Shown here: piece by piece, positions 50,205-63,500 of the stretch
Position numbering within the stretch: position 1 is the first letter of the stretch
Layout of the letters: every line of letters begins with the position of its first letter
NCBI GenBank assembly: GCA_009103225.1
Contig: RHPI01000026.1
Span: forward strand, 1 to 64,000
DNA from: Chlorokybus atmophyticus
Taxonomy: Eukaryota > Streptophyta > Chlorokybophyceae > Chlorokybales > Chlorokybaceae
Reading direction: 5' to 3'
Length of the DNA: 64,000 bases
Program-made: the position numbers and the translations under genes
The notes under the pieces: generated by a model
The model's input: only the letters and a program-made list of their open reading frames with translations
Databases searched by the model: none
What the model was told of the DNA's origin: nothing

Positions 50205-52598
50205 CGATGCTGCTGCGAATAGCATTGTCTGCGCTGGTCAGTGTTGAAGACCCTGTACAGCGTAGTTGGATTGTCAGCCGTGTTATGTTGGAAAACGACT
50301 TGGATCTGGTTAGAGAGTTCATTGCAGCTGACAGCGGGCTCCGTTCAGAAGGCAGGAGGGCACTGATACGCTTGACCAACAGGCAAGTTGCCAATAGCCA
50401 CAGTCTACCTGATCACGGCACAGGCTATGGCACAACCCCACCAGCTTTGGCGTTCTCAAGAGCCCTGGCACCAGTTGCAGTAGCTGTCCCTGATGTGGTG
50501 GTTTCACAGCTGGTGGCAGATGCTGCTCACCTTGAAAGGTGAATGAATTCACTTCTTGTGAGAACAGCTTCTGCCTGTGCTGTTGTGGCATCACATTGCA
50601 GGAGTCATGCCTAACAGATGCACTTCCTGAATCCAGGAAAGGTTCCTCTTGTCATCGAGGCTTTTTGAGAGCTGTCTGCCCTAGCTACCAGGTGGTTGGT
50701 GCAGATCTGCCTATGCTGCTGGTTACAATGGGCACGCTTGCCATGCGCTCCGCGACATTGCTTGGCACTTGTGCAGACGCCCTTGTGACACTGGTCACGG
50801 AGCTGCTCACTGTCTGTACGTCAAAGGTACAGCGACCATGTATTGAGGATAGTAAGCTGCCTGTCTGCAGCATTGATGCTGTCCTATTGCCAGGTGCCAG
50901 CAGAGTCCTTGCTCGCACCCGATATGCTGCTGAAGTACTGTATTCCACTCGCTCCCCTGACATGTTGCTCATGTCCCTGGCTGCTCTGACGGAGGTAAGG
51001 CCTTTTACTAGAGCACACGAAGACGAGTGTGACAAAGACACTGCTGTCGCGCATGTTTCCTTGCGAGCTGTGCAGCTGGCTGCAGAACCTCTGGACAATG
51101 CCGTGCTTGCGCTGTGCACATTGTTTGCTAGTGCCGGCGAGGAAGTTGCGCACGAGCTCGACTGGTTACCAATGCTTGCGGTACGTGGCAACTGTCAACA
51201 TATTTGCACATCCATGTCGTTGATGACCACTTGGCAATGGTGATGCTTCTTCTTGTTCTGCGTTATGTCAAAGCACTTCACGACATGTTTTTGCAGGAAG
51301 CAGCAGCTACTCAGCTTCGCTGGAACACACAACTACGCTTGCTTCCACTCATGACTTCGCTTGTCGAGCCTCCTGACGGGGCACAATCCAGACCAACCTC
51401 TTGCACTGGATCCCAGGATGGCTTCGCTTCCAATGTAGAGAGGTCTGTAAGGGAGGGCATTGAGTTCTGCTGCATTGGCGACCGCTATTCATCGGTGTAT
51501 GTCCAGCAGATGCAGTCAGCTGCTGGTCTCAAGCCTGGTGAGCACGTCAACAACCAGAGAGCAAACACATGGAAGTGGCAGTCTCAATACAGAAAGCCTC
51601 GGCAGTTCAACTCGCAGCATAGGTGCTGTCCCGTGCATTCCGTCCCATGCGTGTTCCTCAACGCTACTAGTGCTCAGGCTGGCTTTGTGTTGGTTTTGAA
51701 CTGGCTTGATTGCTCAGGACGTCAACTGCTTACGGGTATGGCGCACCAGCTGGTCAGCGCGGGTCTACACGAGGGCTGGACAAGCTTCACGCAGCATCCA
51801 CTGTCTGGCTGTGCTGAAGTTCTGCCGTCCTGCACTCTTGTTGAGAATTTGCGTTACGTGCATTGCACTAAGCTCGGCAAGCAACAGCGTCCTGCAGGGC
51901 CTGGTGCCAGCAATGTTGGATGCAGGTCTGGCTCCTCTGCCTGCATCACCCGCCACGTGCTCCGATGATACTGCCGCAGGCTTTGATCAGCTGCGTGACT
52001 TGAGGGAACTGGCCATTGCTTCAGCTTCAGTCCACTTTGCCAGTCAAGCCTTGTGCACATACGGCGTCGAATAAGCCTGCTGCTGTTGACACTGGCGTGA
52101 GCAACTTCATACGCCATGTGGCTTGCATGTGCAAGGACGTTCTGGCAGACTGCTCTGCACCATAAGTCCTCGCTACTGACGTGTTTAGTGCCATGTGTGC
52201 AGCCATGCAGGCATTGCATAGCTCCCAAGTGAGTGTACGCTGGTGCATGTGCAATTGTTGGAACAACCTTGTCAAATCTCGGCTGTTTGCAAGCGTTAAA
52301 ATGGTAAGGGAAGCAATGCTGGAATTGCTCACGAAACCTGACAGCTGTTGTATATTACAGGTTGAACCTGATTGTTGTTGCTTTGGAAGTCTTGCAAGTC
52401 TGTTGCGGCGGCAGCGAGGCAACTCCAGAGTCTATGAGCCTTGTGCAGCTGCTGCCAGACGATGACCATGAGCTTGTCAATGTGGTTGACACGCAACGGG
52501 TCGAGACCATTGTTCAGTCTCAGCTAGACACACTGCCACACAAGGCTCAATCGCTGCTGCTGACGGCCTTGAAGACCCTGCAGCAAGACACCTGTTGA
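50205..52598 (+). pseudogene. 5'-truncated, decayed inverted copy of the helical-repeat gene
   Basis: Starts abruptly with LLRIALSALVSVEDPVQRSWIVSRVMLE, matching the interior of the 25.9-30.1 kb gene, and follows it to the same terminus (LKTLQQDTC) on the opposite strand. Intron positions are retained, so it is a DNA-level copy and not a retrocopy. Disabling changes against the parent: an AGG codon is TGA just before the LSALARYQ segment; a 4-base deletion shifts frame two to four codons later; the CTYVTAADKP segment is shifted to a stop; a Lys codon after DCSAP is TAA. The first part of the parent protein is absent. It still encodes long open stretches, so decay looks moderate. Confidence 0.85.
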
Positions 52599-52964
52599 GC
52601 TCAGTATTGCTGGAGGATGCAAACAAGAGACCAATGCATGAGGTTGGTATTGTATTTGTGATTGGATTTGTAGTCCGGAGCAGAGTTATGTGGCGCAGTT
52701 ATGTTGCTTTTTGGCTTGCGGACCGTGTTGTACATAACATGCGCGACGCAACTGCTCATGCATGACACATGTAGTGCACAGCAACATGCAGCTCACACCT
52801 TTGTCGTACAACATGTAGACCACCCGGCTACTGTCACTTATCAACTTCACTACCTAGACTAATATTAACACCCCGTTAGCCATGTCGATCAGTACGTGCG
52901 TTCAGCACCTGCGCCAAGCACGAGCAGCATGTACATGAGGCAGTTCTGCTAGATTAGCAGCATG

Positions 52965-53093
52965 CATGGTGTTAGGCCTACATACATTGTCATGCATAGT
53001 AATAGGCACATGAAATCTCATGCCAACACTTCATACCACTTACTCACCACCGGGCTATTGCAAACTCTACCTAACACGCTACTTGTTTAACCC
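52965..53093. repeat. Dispersed repeat fragment, copy 2
   Basis: Matches 24086-24215 in ordered blocks such as GCATGGTGT, TGTCATGCA, GCCAACACTT, CTCACCACCGGGCT and CTACCTAACACGC. A shorter echo, ACAACCGGGCTGG, lies near 54217. Confidence 0.6.
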
Positions 53094-55094
53094 CATTGGT
53101 CACACCCGCTGCTATGCTAGTTGTTACTCAATCACCTGTCACGCAGACGTCACAATACGAGTGAACATTGTCTCTCCACACTCTAAGCAGCACACGATGA
53201 CAGGGAGACTCCCCCTCGTCGCCGCTCCAAACCCTCCATCGCCGTCGCTGCAAGTGCCGCACTTTGGGCCCGTGTTACGGTTTCGTTTTGATATTGTGCT
53301 CTGCGGTTTCATCAGCAGACCCGCACAACATGCATGCATTGCGCTCGCTCCTTGCAGGCATGTGTTGAACTTGTTGCAGGTTCAAGAAAACTGTTGTTGG
53401 TTTGTCATTCTTTGTTCATGGAAAATTTTCTTTATGATTGTAAGTCACTCACTAATGATCAACAAACTAAACGTCGAGATTTTGTGCCGCTGGTCAGATG
53501 GCATTGCAAATGTGCATAAAATGCGATGTGCAATTGCGCATGCATAATACATGTAGGTGGTACATGCATAGTACATATAATAGAGCATCAGGGCCATTGT
53601 AAACACAAGCAAACATGGCATCACACCGTACACAAGACTTTGTATAAGTGGGCCACAAGCCAAGCCAGCAAAGCACTACGGACACAGCCCAGCGCAACTA
53701 TACTACGGGGGGCTGGACCTTATGTGCGTGCAATGGTGTATGGCGAGGGCAAGGAGCAATAGGAGCAGCATCAGCGGCTCAGGTACCTGCGGGGGCAAGG
53801 AGAGGGGCGCAGGGAGAATTTTAGGCCATGACAAGAACTTTACACGACTGCTGGACCAGCCCCTCAGCTTGCAACTTGCGCCGCCAGCCGCTTGTGTGCT
53901 CCGCCAGCCCTGTTAAGAGCACTCTCAAGCAAACGGCTGGCATGGCCCGTATCACAGTATAGCCGGTAATCAAGACAACTGTCAACTTGGGTCAAATGAC
54001 AGGTTGCATGATCATTGTAGGTGGTACATGCAGCAAGCATTGCGACGATGAGCACAGGCCATGTTGTATGTGTGAACATGGTGCGTGTGTAGTAGCCTCA
54101 CTGCAGCTGACGCTTGTGCTCACTACACTTTGCCGCAAATGATTGTTGTAATTGTGCATGGGCAGCCCTACATCGCACAATGTTCACACAGCTTGCAGTA
54201 ACAAGCATCATTTTGACAACCGGGCTGGCCTAATCGTCTCATGATTAACATTATGTCTACGGTAAGCATCATGATGTCCACTGCGCATACAGCTACCTAC
54301 ACGCTGAAACACGCACACGGGCAAAGTCATGCACGCTATGTCTCTACATGTATACTACGCGAGCGACGCGTACGCCTCCGAGGTCGATGGGCTGTGTGCT
54401 TGCGGCGTTGCGCCTGATATTGTTGCCACTGCCGCTGTTCCGCGCTCGCTCGTGCGCATGCCTTGCGTTATCAACTCAGTTGTATGGCCCCCTCCATCCA
54501 CCACTCCTCTGCTCTTCGGGCTTATATGATGCGGCGCGCACAGAGCCGAAGCAAGTGCTCAAGACGCCACATATTCAAGGAGGGCCTCCCTCAGCATGCC
54601 GTACGTACCCATCGCCAGCGGGTAGATAGTGTCCGCCAGTGGTGGTTACCGTACAGGCGCCGCTTCGCTGCCTCCAAGTCGGCTGCGCGCACCGCCACTC
54701 TTGCTTGATCCCACCTACTGACACACGCGATGAAGGCGGCATGTAATAGCAGCTTCGTGACTGGGGCGGGTCAAACGCTTTCAAGTAAATGCGTCTGCCT
54801 TGCGAATCGCCCACACGAATCGTCATGACATCAATGCTCGCTATTGATGGTGAAGCCTGCTAAAGAATGCAGCCTCCGCTAATAAAATGAACATCTTATC
54901 ACGCACGGCGTCATTAGTGGCGGTATGCGCACAGCCGACCTGTAGCGGAATAGGTGTGCGCCCTTTGGCTGCACGGACCCTCTGCACGCGCCATGCGACA
55001 CGCCAGACAGCAATGAGTAAGACAGACCCAGACGCGTGGGAAGTGTTCGAAACACTTCGCGATAGGCTCGCATATTTTCCGCACCACCTATGTC

Positions 55095-55145
55095 ACTATT
55101 ATAATATAATATAGTATAATATAATATAATATAATACTATTATAG
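55095..55145. repeat. AT-only (TATAA)n stretch
   Basis: About 50 bases of almost pure TATAA-like repeats bounded by CTATTATA and its near-inverse. It is easily melted DNA and no function is assigned. Confidence 0.8.
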
Positions 55146-55826
55146 AGGTGCTGGACTTAATGGTTGGACAAGCATGCACATACACTTCGGCAGCAATCTG
55201 ACTGCATGGCATCACCTTTATATCATGCATGATGTACTTCAGACAACATTACCCTCGCAACTAAAAAGCTATGCACAGCGATATGTTTTATACCATACAC
55301 CCCCAGTTCTTTAAGTACATCATGTTATCACCTGTATTGAGATAGATAGTGGCAATTGCTGCCTCAATTGTGATGTATAAGTAAAGCGCATGGCGCTACA
55401 CACATACCTAGCACAAGCCATCAACAATGCTAACACGCTTAGCAGAATACTACATTAGTCAACTGTGCGTGCAAGCATATGCAGGCCTCATGCCAAGAAT
55501 ACTGCAAAATTCAGCAAGGTAGCCAATACCCCGCATGTACAATGGTCGTAGATGAATGCCGTGGAAATGACCAGCTTGTGTAATGGCATGCTCGACCGTA
55601 ATTGCCCTTTTGAACAATGTCACATCTTTAGCGTGCAAGTGTAAGCTGCAATACATCGTAAGTTGACAAGTATCGCATAAGGTATCATCCGACATTTGAT
55701 AGCCGTCAGCCACGTGCTGCAACAACCGGCGTAAATGTAAAAAGTATAAAACATAACATACGTCAGTCTCATTGGCGTGACATTCTTAATGCCATGTTTC
55801 AGGCACACCACGCTTTTATAACTTCC

Positions 55827-55911
55827 AATGACGGTTTGCATGGGACACTTTGTGAGCTACTAGATTATCTGTAGTATAGCTTATAAGAAGATGGCCATGC
55901 AAACCGTCATT
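55827..55911. repeat. Perfect 17-bp inverted repeat (85-bp foldback)
   Basis: AATGACGGTTTGCATGG at 55827-55843 and CCATGCAAACCGTCATT at 55895-55911 are exact inverses with a 51-base loop. It resembles a small MITE or foldback in gene-poor DNA. Confidence 0.8.
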
Positions 55912-57729
55912 ACGGGACCCATATTATTTTATTGGATAAAAGCCTTTAAAAAGTCAAGCCTCTTTGATAGTGAACGATGAACATTTTTTCAGACCTCTTT
56001 CATGATCGTGTTCAAAGTTCGTATAAGACTTATCAAGACACCCTTTAACTGTCATATTAAAGTTTGACGTAATACGTGCATGGAGACATCTAAGCTGGCT
56101 ACCGTTGGACAATAGTAAATACGCTGTGTGTTAAAGTCTTCTTAGCGTTGTTTCATTTGCTTAAAAAGACTCTTCCCGTCTCATCAACCAACACGTTGTT
56201 GTTAACACTAGACTAGCCGGTGATTGTACTGTATTCAATACTGTTTTTCATGCAACTTTGGTAACATGCTGCAATAAATGTAAAGCCAAAAAGATCACAC
56301 CCCCTTGGGAAGGCATTCCTAATGATGTAAACACTCGTGAAAAATCACCTGTTGGGCCAATGGCGATACGAGCATGGCGTGAAAACTTTAGACATGCTTA
56401 AAAGTATGCAGCCTGCAACTGCGCAATGTGCTATAGTGTTATCACTTAGCAACATTTTAAACTTGCTAAAGTGTGCGCAAGTGAACAAGCACTTGCTATT
56501 AGCAAATGCTTGCTAGCATGTAATGATGCTATTGCAAGGTTGGTAGCCACAATATGGTTGATACAACTTGTGTTATTTTATTAATCACCCATTAAGTCAT
56601 GCTGTATTGCAATTTTGATGTGACGTAAAAATTTTAAGGGTGCTACATTATAAATCAATAAAACTTAACGCCAATTTTATCGTGTAGGCCTTTTACATCT
56701 CCTTGCAACCATATATGGCACGACCATAGAGTAACGCACATACACAATTCGCAACTTGGTGGCCAAGAAAGTTCGCTATTCAGTGTTTCTTTAATGCGAA
56801 TATAATAACTTAATATAACAGCCATCCTACTGTTATCTGACAAAAGTCAAGACTCGAACTTCAGCCTGAATACAATCAGATATCTTAAAACATACCACAT
56901 ACTGTACTGTACTGTACGAATATGCAAGAGCTAAGTGTATACTACAAAGCTTCCCGAATGAATCTAACTCCAAAACATGATCCCCCCCCCCCCTCCCCCC
57001 CGCTCCGAATTGCATCAGGCAATGACAATTTCAGCCCCAGCACTGGGCCAGCTTGATGTGCAACTCTTCGCTCACTGACAGGCTTCACAGCACAGGCTGC
57101 GAGACAGCACCACGCTGTCCGACAAACCTCGACATGCACGCGACTTTACATCGGTCAGTCACGCAACACCGCTGCTGGGATTGGTGACGTGATGCCAGCC
57201 GCACTTGTGCGCGCAGCGGCCGTTGACCGAGACACGGTCTGACATAACACTTGTCGCAGAAGCGTGTGAAAACGTACCATGTGACTCTGACAAGTGTGTC
57301 ATACTCTCACTACTTATGTCAGTGACACGTGTCAGCGGCGTCTCAAAAGCTTACCGCAGCATAATGTATGCTGTAATTATTAGGGTGTCGTTCCAGTGAG
57401 GGCGGAGGGTTACGCTCCGTACGTGGTACGAAAACAGGAAAGCAAGGAACGAACAGCGGTTTTCAGTCTGAGAGTGTGCACACAGTTGGTGTTTGTTTGT
57501 GATTGTCTGTGGTGTTGTATCCCCCCACAACTTGTGTAGCAACTGCCCACAGGCATCTGCTCTAAGGCCTGCACTATCATCTACACTGTTGATGTGTTCA
57601 CTGTGTTAACAGTCCCCCACAACCCTCAGTTTGGCAATTGGCGTCAGTGTGGTTGCGGTTGAGTGTGTCATTGTGTTGGGGTGTGGTGATGTGGGTTTGT
57701 TGGTGTTGTGTTGTTGCAAGGCGTGGGGG

Positions 57730-59968
57730 ATGGGACGCAGCAAGGCAGCGCCGCTGCTGCTGATTAAAGTCCGTTCCTCAGATCAGGTGTGTACCTGCGC
57801 CCCTGTTTGTTGGCCTACTGCATACACACAGAGACACAGACAAACATACACTCAGTCACACGCTTCTCTGCAACACACTTGAAACGTTGATTGGCTTGCT
57901 ATCAATACGTGTCCTGTACAGCTAGCATATCTTGCTAGATGCTGATTCCCGCACAAGCAGCGCCAACATCAGGACCACAACTTCTTGTGGTTTACACTTT
58001 CTCATGCAATCCCAAACATGGCTCCAAGCCCATGGTGCTGCAGTTTGTCGCGTATAAGACAACCTTGTAATCAACATAAACAATAGTGACAACACACAAA
58101 CGCACACGCATGTGGATAATCAAGTTGGTGATGCGCGCGCATACACGCACGCGCACACACGCACGCATGCGAGAGAGATCTACAACACACAGACAGACAC
58201 GCACGCGCAAGATGTATACCAACACAAGCACAGTCTTCTGTCGTTGATCATCTCTTGCGTGCAAACTAATGCAACATACCCCTCAGGTTCCAGATACGGC
58301 GCACACGCTATCCTACCAACAGCATGTCCAGATTATCTCCCCGTTCCCCAGCACACGGCCGCCGCTCTCTAGACATCAATAACAGTGTCAACAACCACAA
58401 ACCCACTACTATCGGCCACCTCCCGCGTATCGGGAAGAGTCTCGACATCCCCGACGCACGGTGGCGGGAGGATGACACGAATGGGAATGGTGTGGGTGTG
58501 GGTGTGGGTGTGGGTGCTGATGCAGCAGAAGATAATGATTTTGTTATTGGGGACGTGTTGGGTGTTGACAAGCGTGATGACGGTCGGCCTACCACATTCG
58601 ACCACGCGCTAGTAAGGGGATTGTGGTGTTGATGGTGGTGACGATGATGACGTGCACTTGTTTGTGTGTTTGCGTGTGTCTGCTGGACACTCGCGCCCAC
58701 CCCCGCACGTGCACGCACGCACGGGCGCAGACACACGCACACACTTCCCTTTCATGCGCAAGCACGCACGCACGCACACACCTCCAAGCGCAAGCACACA
58801 AGCGTACGCGTACACACACAACATTTCTCTCCCGCCAGCCTGAATTTCAGTGGGTGTCTGAGCGTGAGCGCGAGCGTCGCACCAGCGAGTTCACGCGCTC
58901 GTTGGACCGCGGGGAGCGTCTGCAGCGTTCAAACTCAAGGCCGAGGCTGTCTCTATCGCCGGCCGCGTTGCCGACGAGTCGCTTCTCCTCGCCGCCGTCT
59001 TCCTCGGAGTCCTCCGCCACCATGTCCCCCACCACATCCAACCCAACCTCACCCACCTGCACAACCTCACCGTCGTTGAACCACGTTGACGCCCTCGCAC
59101 CGCACATCAAGTTCCCGCTCTCACGCAGCCGATCACTGGATTCCACCTCAGACTTGCGGCACGTAAGCGAGCACACACACATGCATGTATGCGCGCGCGC
59201 GCACGCGCACGCACATGCCCNCCACACAGCAACCTCCATGTTATCATCATCAGGCGGCAAAGCTTGAGCGGAGAGGGACGTTGCAGGATCGTTCCCTCGT
59301 ATTGAGACACGAAGAGGTGCCCAACAACAACACCAGTTCCAATGAGAACCCCCCTCAAGGCCCCAACGGCAACGCTGCCAGCACGGCAGCAGCAGGGCCT
59401 TCCCTCACGCGGCGCATGACGTTCGGGCGATGGTATCTCCCACCTTCAGAGGTAGGATTACCGGCATGTTTACAAGTTGACATGTGTATTTTTGGGTTGA
59501 TGTGTCACGGTATGGTGTGTCACCTACAACATTATGATTTATTGTTGTTGGTTGGTGAAAGCACAGTGGCGCAGCACGCAGCAAGTTGCAGGCAGCAGCG
59601 GTGGTAGTGGTAATGGTGACAACGCCACGATGCCCGCTTCTGCTATTCCGTTGACCAGAGTCTTCCACACAGAGAAGGTGGGTTGTTGTTATTGTTGTGT
59701 TGAAGGTTCAGCATGTGAAATAAATGCCATACACGCGCAGCCTGAGGTTTTAGACGACGTCAAGCGAAGGTACGGCGGTAAAGCATTTAAAGGTGAGGAT
59801 ATGTTGCGCATGTGTACTAATTGAGGTTGTATACTAGCAGCTTGCAAACGACTGCTCGTCCGTGCAGAGTACCTTGTTGAGAAGGGCGAGAGCGTCCCTC
59901 ATTACCTGGAGAGGGTCACCACAATCAAGGAGGACCGCAAGGCCGCTCTGGCCCTTCACCTCCCAAAG

Positions 59969-60045
<77 letters not shown>

Positions 60046-60335
60046 CTGTGTCTGTGTCTGTGTCTGTGTCTGTGTCTGTGTCTGTGTCTGTGTCTGTGTC
60101 TGTGTGACTGTATGACTGTGTGCGTGCGAGCGCATGCGCGCTTATGTCATATAAAGCCACACACATCATCAGTCACACTCCATGCAGGTATCCGAATCAG
60201 GGCCAGGGGAGCCCGACGGAGAGCAGAAGGGCGAGCGTTCTGGATTCGCCACCATTGTCTCCGCGCGCGACGGAGGACAGGCTTTCGAACTCTCTTGCGA
60301 GGCTGCGCGCACTGTCCACGGCGCGAGATAGCTAA
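57730..60335 (+). CDS. Unidentified Ser/Arg-rich, largely disordered protein
   Basis: Exons join in phase: MGRSKAAPLLLIKVRSSDQ from ATG 57730; IRRTRYPTNSMSRLSPRSPAHG from 58294; PEFQWVSERERERRTSEFTR...SDLRH; AAKLERRGTLQDRSLV...WYLPPSE; WRSTQQVAGSSGG...VFHTEK; PEVLDDVKRRYGGKAFK; EYLVEKGESVPHYLERV...HLPKNR; YPNQGQGSPTESRRAS to the TAA at 60333-60335. The last coiled segments are the only part that looks folded. The VPHYLERV segment slightly recalls enkurin-type ciliary proteins, but the match is too weak to name. Intron composition matches that of the cilium-type genes. The single N at 59221 lies in an intron. Confidence 0.6.
59974..60104. repeat. (TC)n then (TGTGTC)n microsatellite starting at a 5' splice site
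   Basis: The exon ending AAGAACAG runs directly into GTCTCTCTC. About 33 TC units are followed by about 11 TGTGTC units before the intron ends at CATGCAG (60187). Confidence 0.9.
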
Positions 60336-60594
60336 CGTGCGAGACATGTGTTTGCAACTTGTGTTGAGATGTGTGTCTTGCTGAAATGAAGCGCACATGT
60401 TGCCAGGCCTTGCATATACAAAGGTTGTATTACACAATGTGCCAATGCTTGGTCCAATGCGCTTGACAACTCTTCCTGGCTGCTCCACACCCAAAGCCGT
60501 CAACTCTAGCTCAACAGCTACAAGCTGGCATATACGCAATGTCCTGTTGTACAAACCTATCACTATAACATGCTACTTTCTGCACAATCATCCT

Positions 60595-63500
60595 TCACCC
60601 TTTGAACCCAATCATACTGGACCCCTCGCCTGTTTGAACCGGCATGTACTGTTCGCTCAGTCGAATGGTCGCCACCCTGTTTTGCTCTTCCACGAGCAGT
60701 CTTCCCTCCGCAAGCAAATTTTGAAGCGTCAGCTGCACACGTGGTATGTTCAGCAAGTTGTAGCGATTTGGTCGTTCACGTCAACTCAAAGCATGCCCTA
60801 CAGCATTTGCAACACTGCTAAACGCTAGTTGTTACCGCAGGCCTGTCAAAGGAAGGCTTGGCCTCTTTGCTATTGACGAGCCGCTTTCCCATCTCTTTTT
60901 CTCCTCCTATGCTTTTGATCCACTGCGAGCATGTCATCACGAGCATCAGACAGTGGCACAGGAATCTGGCAGTAAACTATGCCTGAAGTGCTCGTGTTGC
61001 TACTTACCGTCCTGATCTGATCATCGTATGTACGCGAACGCATTGCGCCATAGAAGTCCAATGCTGCCACAGATCAACGTTTGCTTGTAATCAAGTCAGT
61101 GTTCAAAGCAGATACAGGTGCTTGTACAACCTGACTCTGGTCATGTAGTGCATGGCAAAGTGACGCAAAAGCCGCAGCATGGCTTGTTGTGGGTTGTTAT
61201 AAGGTTTTGGTACATACGCTGATCGGGGTATGCGTCTACAAGCACCGCAATGTCACGTTCTGTAAAGCCGTCATCTCTATACATGCGATGGACAACTTTG
61301 ATTATGTCCTCCCGCGTAGGCTGCCTGCCCAGGCAACATGTCACAGTCAGAGGCATAGGCTCGCGTCACCCTGGTAAAAAAGCCAGCCACCACACAGCAA
61401 CCCACCAAAGAAACTTCTCCATCCGACCATCACGTATGAGCGGAGCGTAAATGGTGCTCAAGTCATTGCCGGTAACAATGATCGGTATCCTTTGCACCAC
61501 CTCATCTTCACGCCAAACTTCTCCAATGCTCACTTGCTCGGGGTTGTCCGCCAGATTCATGAGACTCCCAACAACCATCTGGTTGTTTACAGTCAGTTGT
61601 GTATTGGCTGCCACCAACCAGTATGTTAATAACCGCCGCAAGCTTCATGACTACATGCACAGCTTTCATAATAGCCGCTCCCAGTGCAGTGCTTACCAAA
61701 TCGCCCAATGCCAGCATCCAAGTCGTTGATCATCAGACAGCCCAACTTTCCCTAGATGGTAACATTACATGACATAATTGGCATGTGTGCATGCTCAACT
61801 CTTTTCACTGAACTGGCACTGACGAGGACAGAGCAGGCTATACCTTAATTCTTGCGGAAGCCGAAGCCTCCTTGTAGCGTTGGCGTATCAGTCTTCCTGG
61901 TTCACCTGTGAAACACGCTCAAGCTCAGCCGCAGAGTGACCAGTCTTATCCGTGACAACATATGACAGTCGCGTACTTGTGCACTAGCAATACAAGCACA
62001 TGCCTGCCCACTCGCCCTCGAGCTCTCCCGCTGACATGATGACCGGTTCAACGCCGAGAGCCTTGAAGATCAGCTCACATTGAAACGATTTTCCCTGGCC
62101 CTTAGCACCCCAGACTCCTAAGCAATAGATCATGCTTAGGCTTTGGACGGCTGCTATCCAGCAGGATACAACACAGACTATCCAATAAGGAGATGCATAC
62201 CATCCCTGTCTCTGACATGTGCACTTACCCAGTATAAGTGGCACGCCCACATTTGTCTCTTTGGGCAAAATGTAGTTCTTCATGATGTGCATGACTACAA
62301 CAACAGCAAGGCATGTTAGCAACCGCTTGGTGAAGTCCTCAATTACTTCACTTCGTTTTCAAAGACCCCAATATGCATGGAGACTGCTAGGTGCTTGTGC
62401 TGCTCTGAGGGCAAGAGGCGTTCACGCACGGCTCAAATCAAGTTGACAACATCGGGGCGTTTTTTCCACTCACCAACTTTTTCCTACACCAAACCAACGA
62501 GTATACAACATAGTCAGCACCACGCTGAGTTGTTGTTGATTTCTATTCTGACATGTGCACAACAATGCTGTACAGTCAACATCCGTAACAACCAACCACA
62601 CCTACCAGCAAAGCTGGCGCGATATAGTAATCGCCTTGCAAGTGGTTGAACTCTCGTGTCACCTTCTGACGGTATTTGAACACAATGTCCGCTATAATAT
62701 CAAGTCAGCTTGCTGGGTGCTTAGCTGGCAACAGTGCATATCCAAGTTAACTCGAGTGCATGAAGGGGGCTCACCGTCTTTGCCAAGGAAGTCCCCTATG
62801 AACACATCATCAATGACACCTTGCTTGGCGCCGACAGCAATGTTCATGTTTTCCGACTCTTTTCCCTGCTCGCATTGACCATAGCGTCAAGTGCACAGCA
62901 AGGATACGGGATGACCGTGACGACAGTCAACATGTTTCCACAGTTCTGCACAGCGCGTGCTGAGTTCATTGACTGAATGCGAGGTAACTGTGACTGCCCA
63001 AACACTGGCTTGAGAGTACATTTGCTTGCGAAAGCCTCCACTACGTCATTGACCCAGAGATTCAAGACCCTTAAAGCCACCCAAGATGGTGGATCGCATT
63101 GTACAGACACTGTACGTTAGTTGATCGTTGCTGTACTCTACACTGTGACGAGCTGCTCTTTCATGCGAAAGCACTCCAAGTCTGTGCCATGCGCGAACTG
63201 CCCCTCTCAGCAATGTGCCTCTTGCATACAGCAATGTCCGTGCGTTCAGCATACCAGCCAATGCACTCATTGCGCAGCTTGCATTAAGATTATAACATGA
63301 TAAGACAGCATAAACGCACCAGCTTGACAAGGTAGTCGTTGCCCTCGGAGTCAACAGCCTCCCATGAGGATTGCTTCGACAGCCGCTTCTGGTTGCTGTT
63401 GCTGCTGCTGCTCGCTGCGCCTGAAGTGCCTGGGTTCTGTTCCTGCCTTTGCGCAGCAACCCTGCGTGTGCTGGGCCTGGCAGCAGCAGTGCCCCGCCCC

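Larger units (their letters stand above)
52599..57729. other. Gene-poor interval
   Basis: About 5.1 kb without a supportable gene. It holds a dispersed-repeat copy (52965-53093), a GC-richer patch with competing short ORFs (about 54.3-55.0 kb), an AT-only stretch (55095-55145), a hairpin (55827-55911) and a poly-C tract near 56990-57001. Confidence 0.4.

Noticed and set aside
50205-52598. Processed (retro)pseudogene
   Set aside because: Intron sequences are retained and there is no poly-A tail, so copying was at the DNA level.
54329-55114. GC-richer patch with ORFs on both strands
   Set aside because: Several short frames compete and none has splice sites, family motifs or continuity, so no gene is called.
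56989-57002. Poly-C tract as a functional signal
   Set aside because: Short homopolymer with one interruption; nothing around it suggests function, and base calls in such runs are unreliable.
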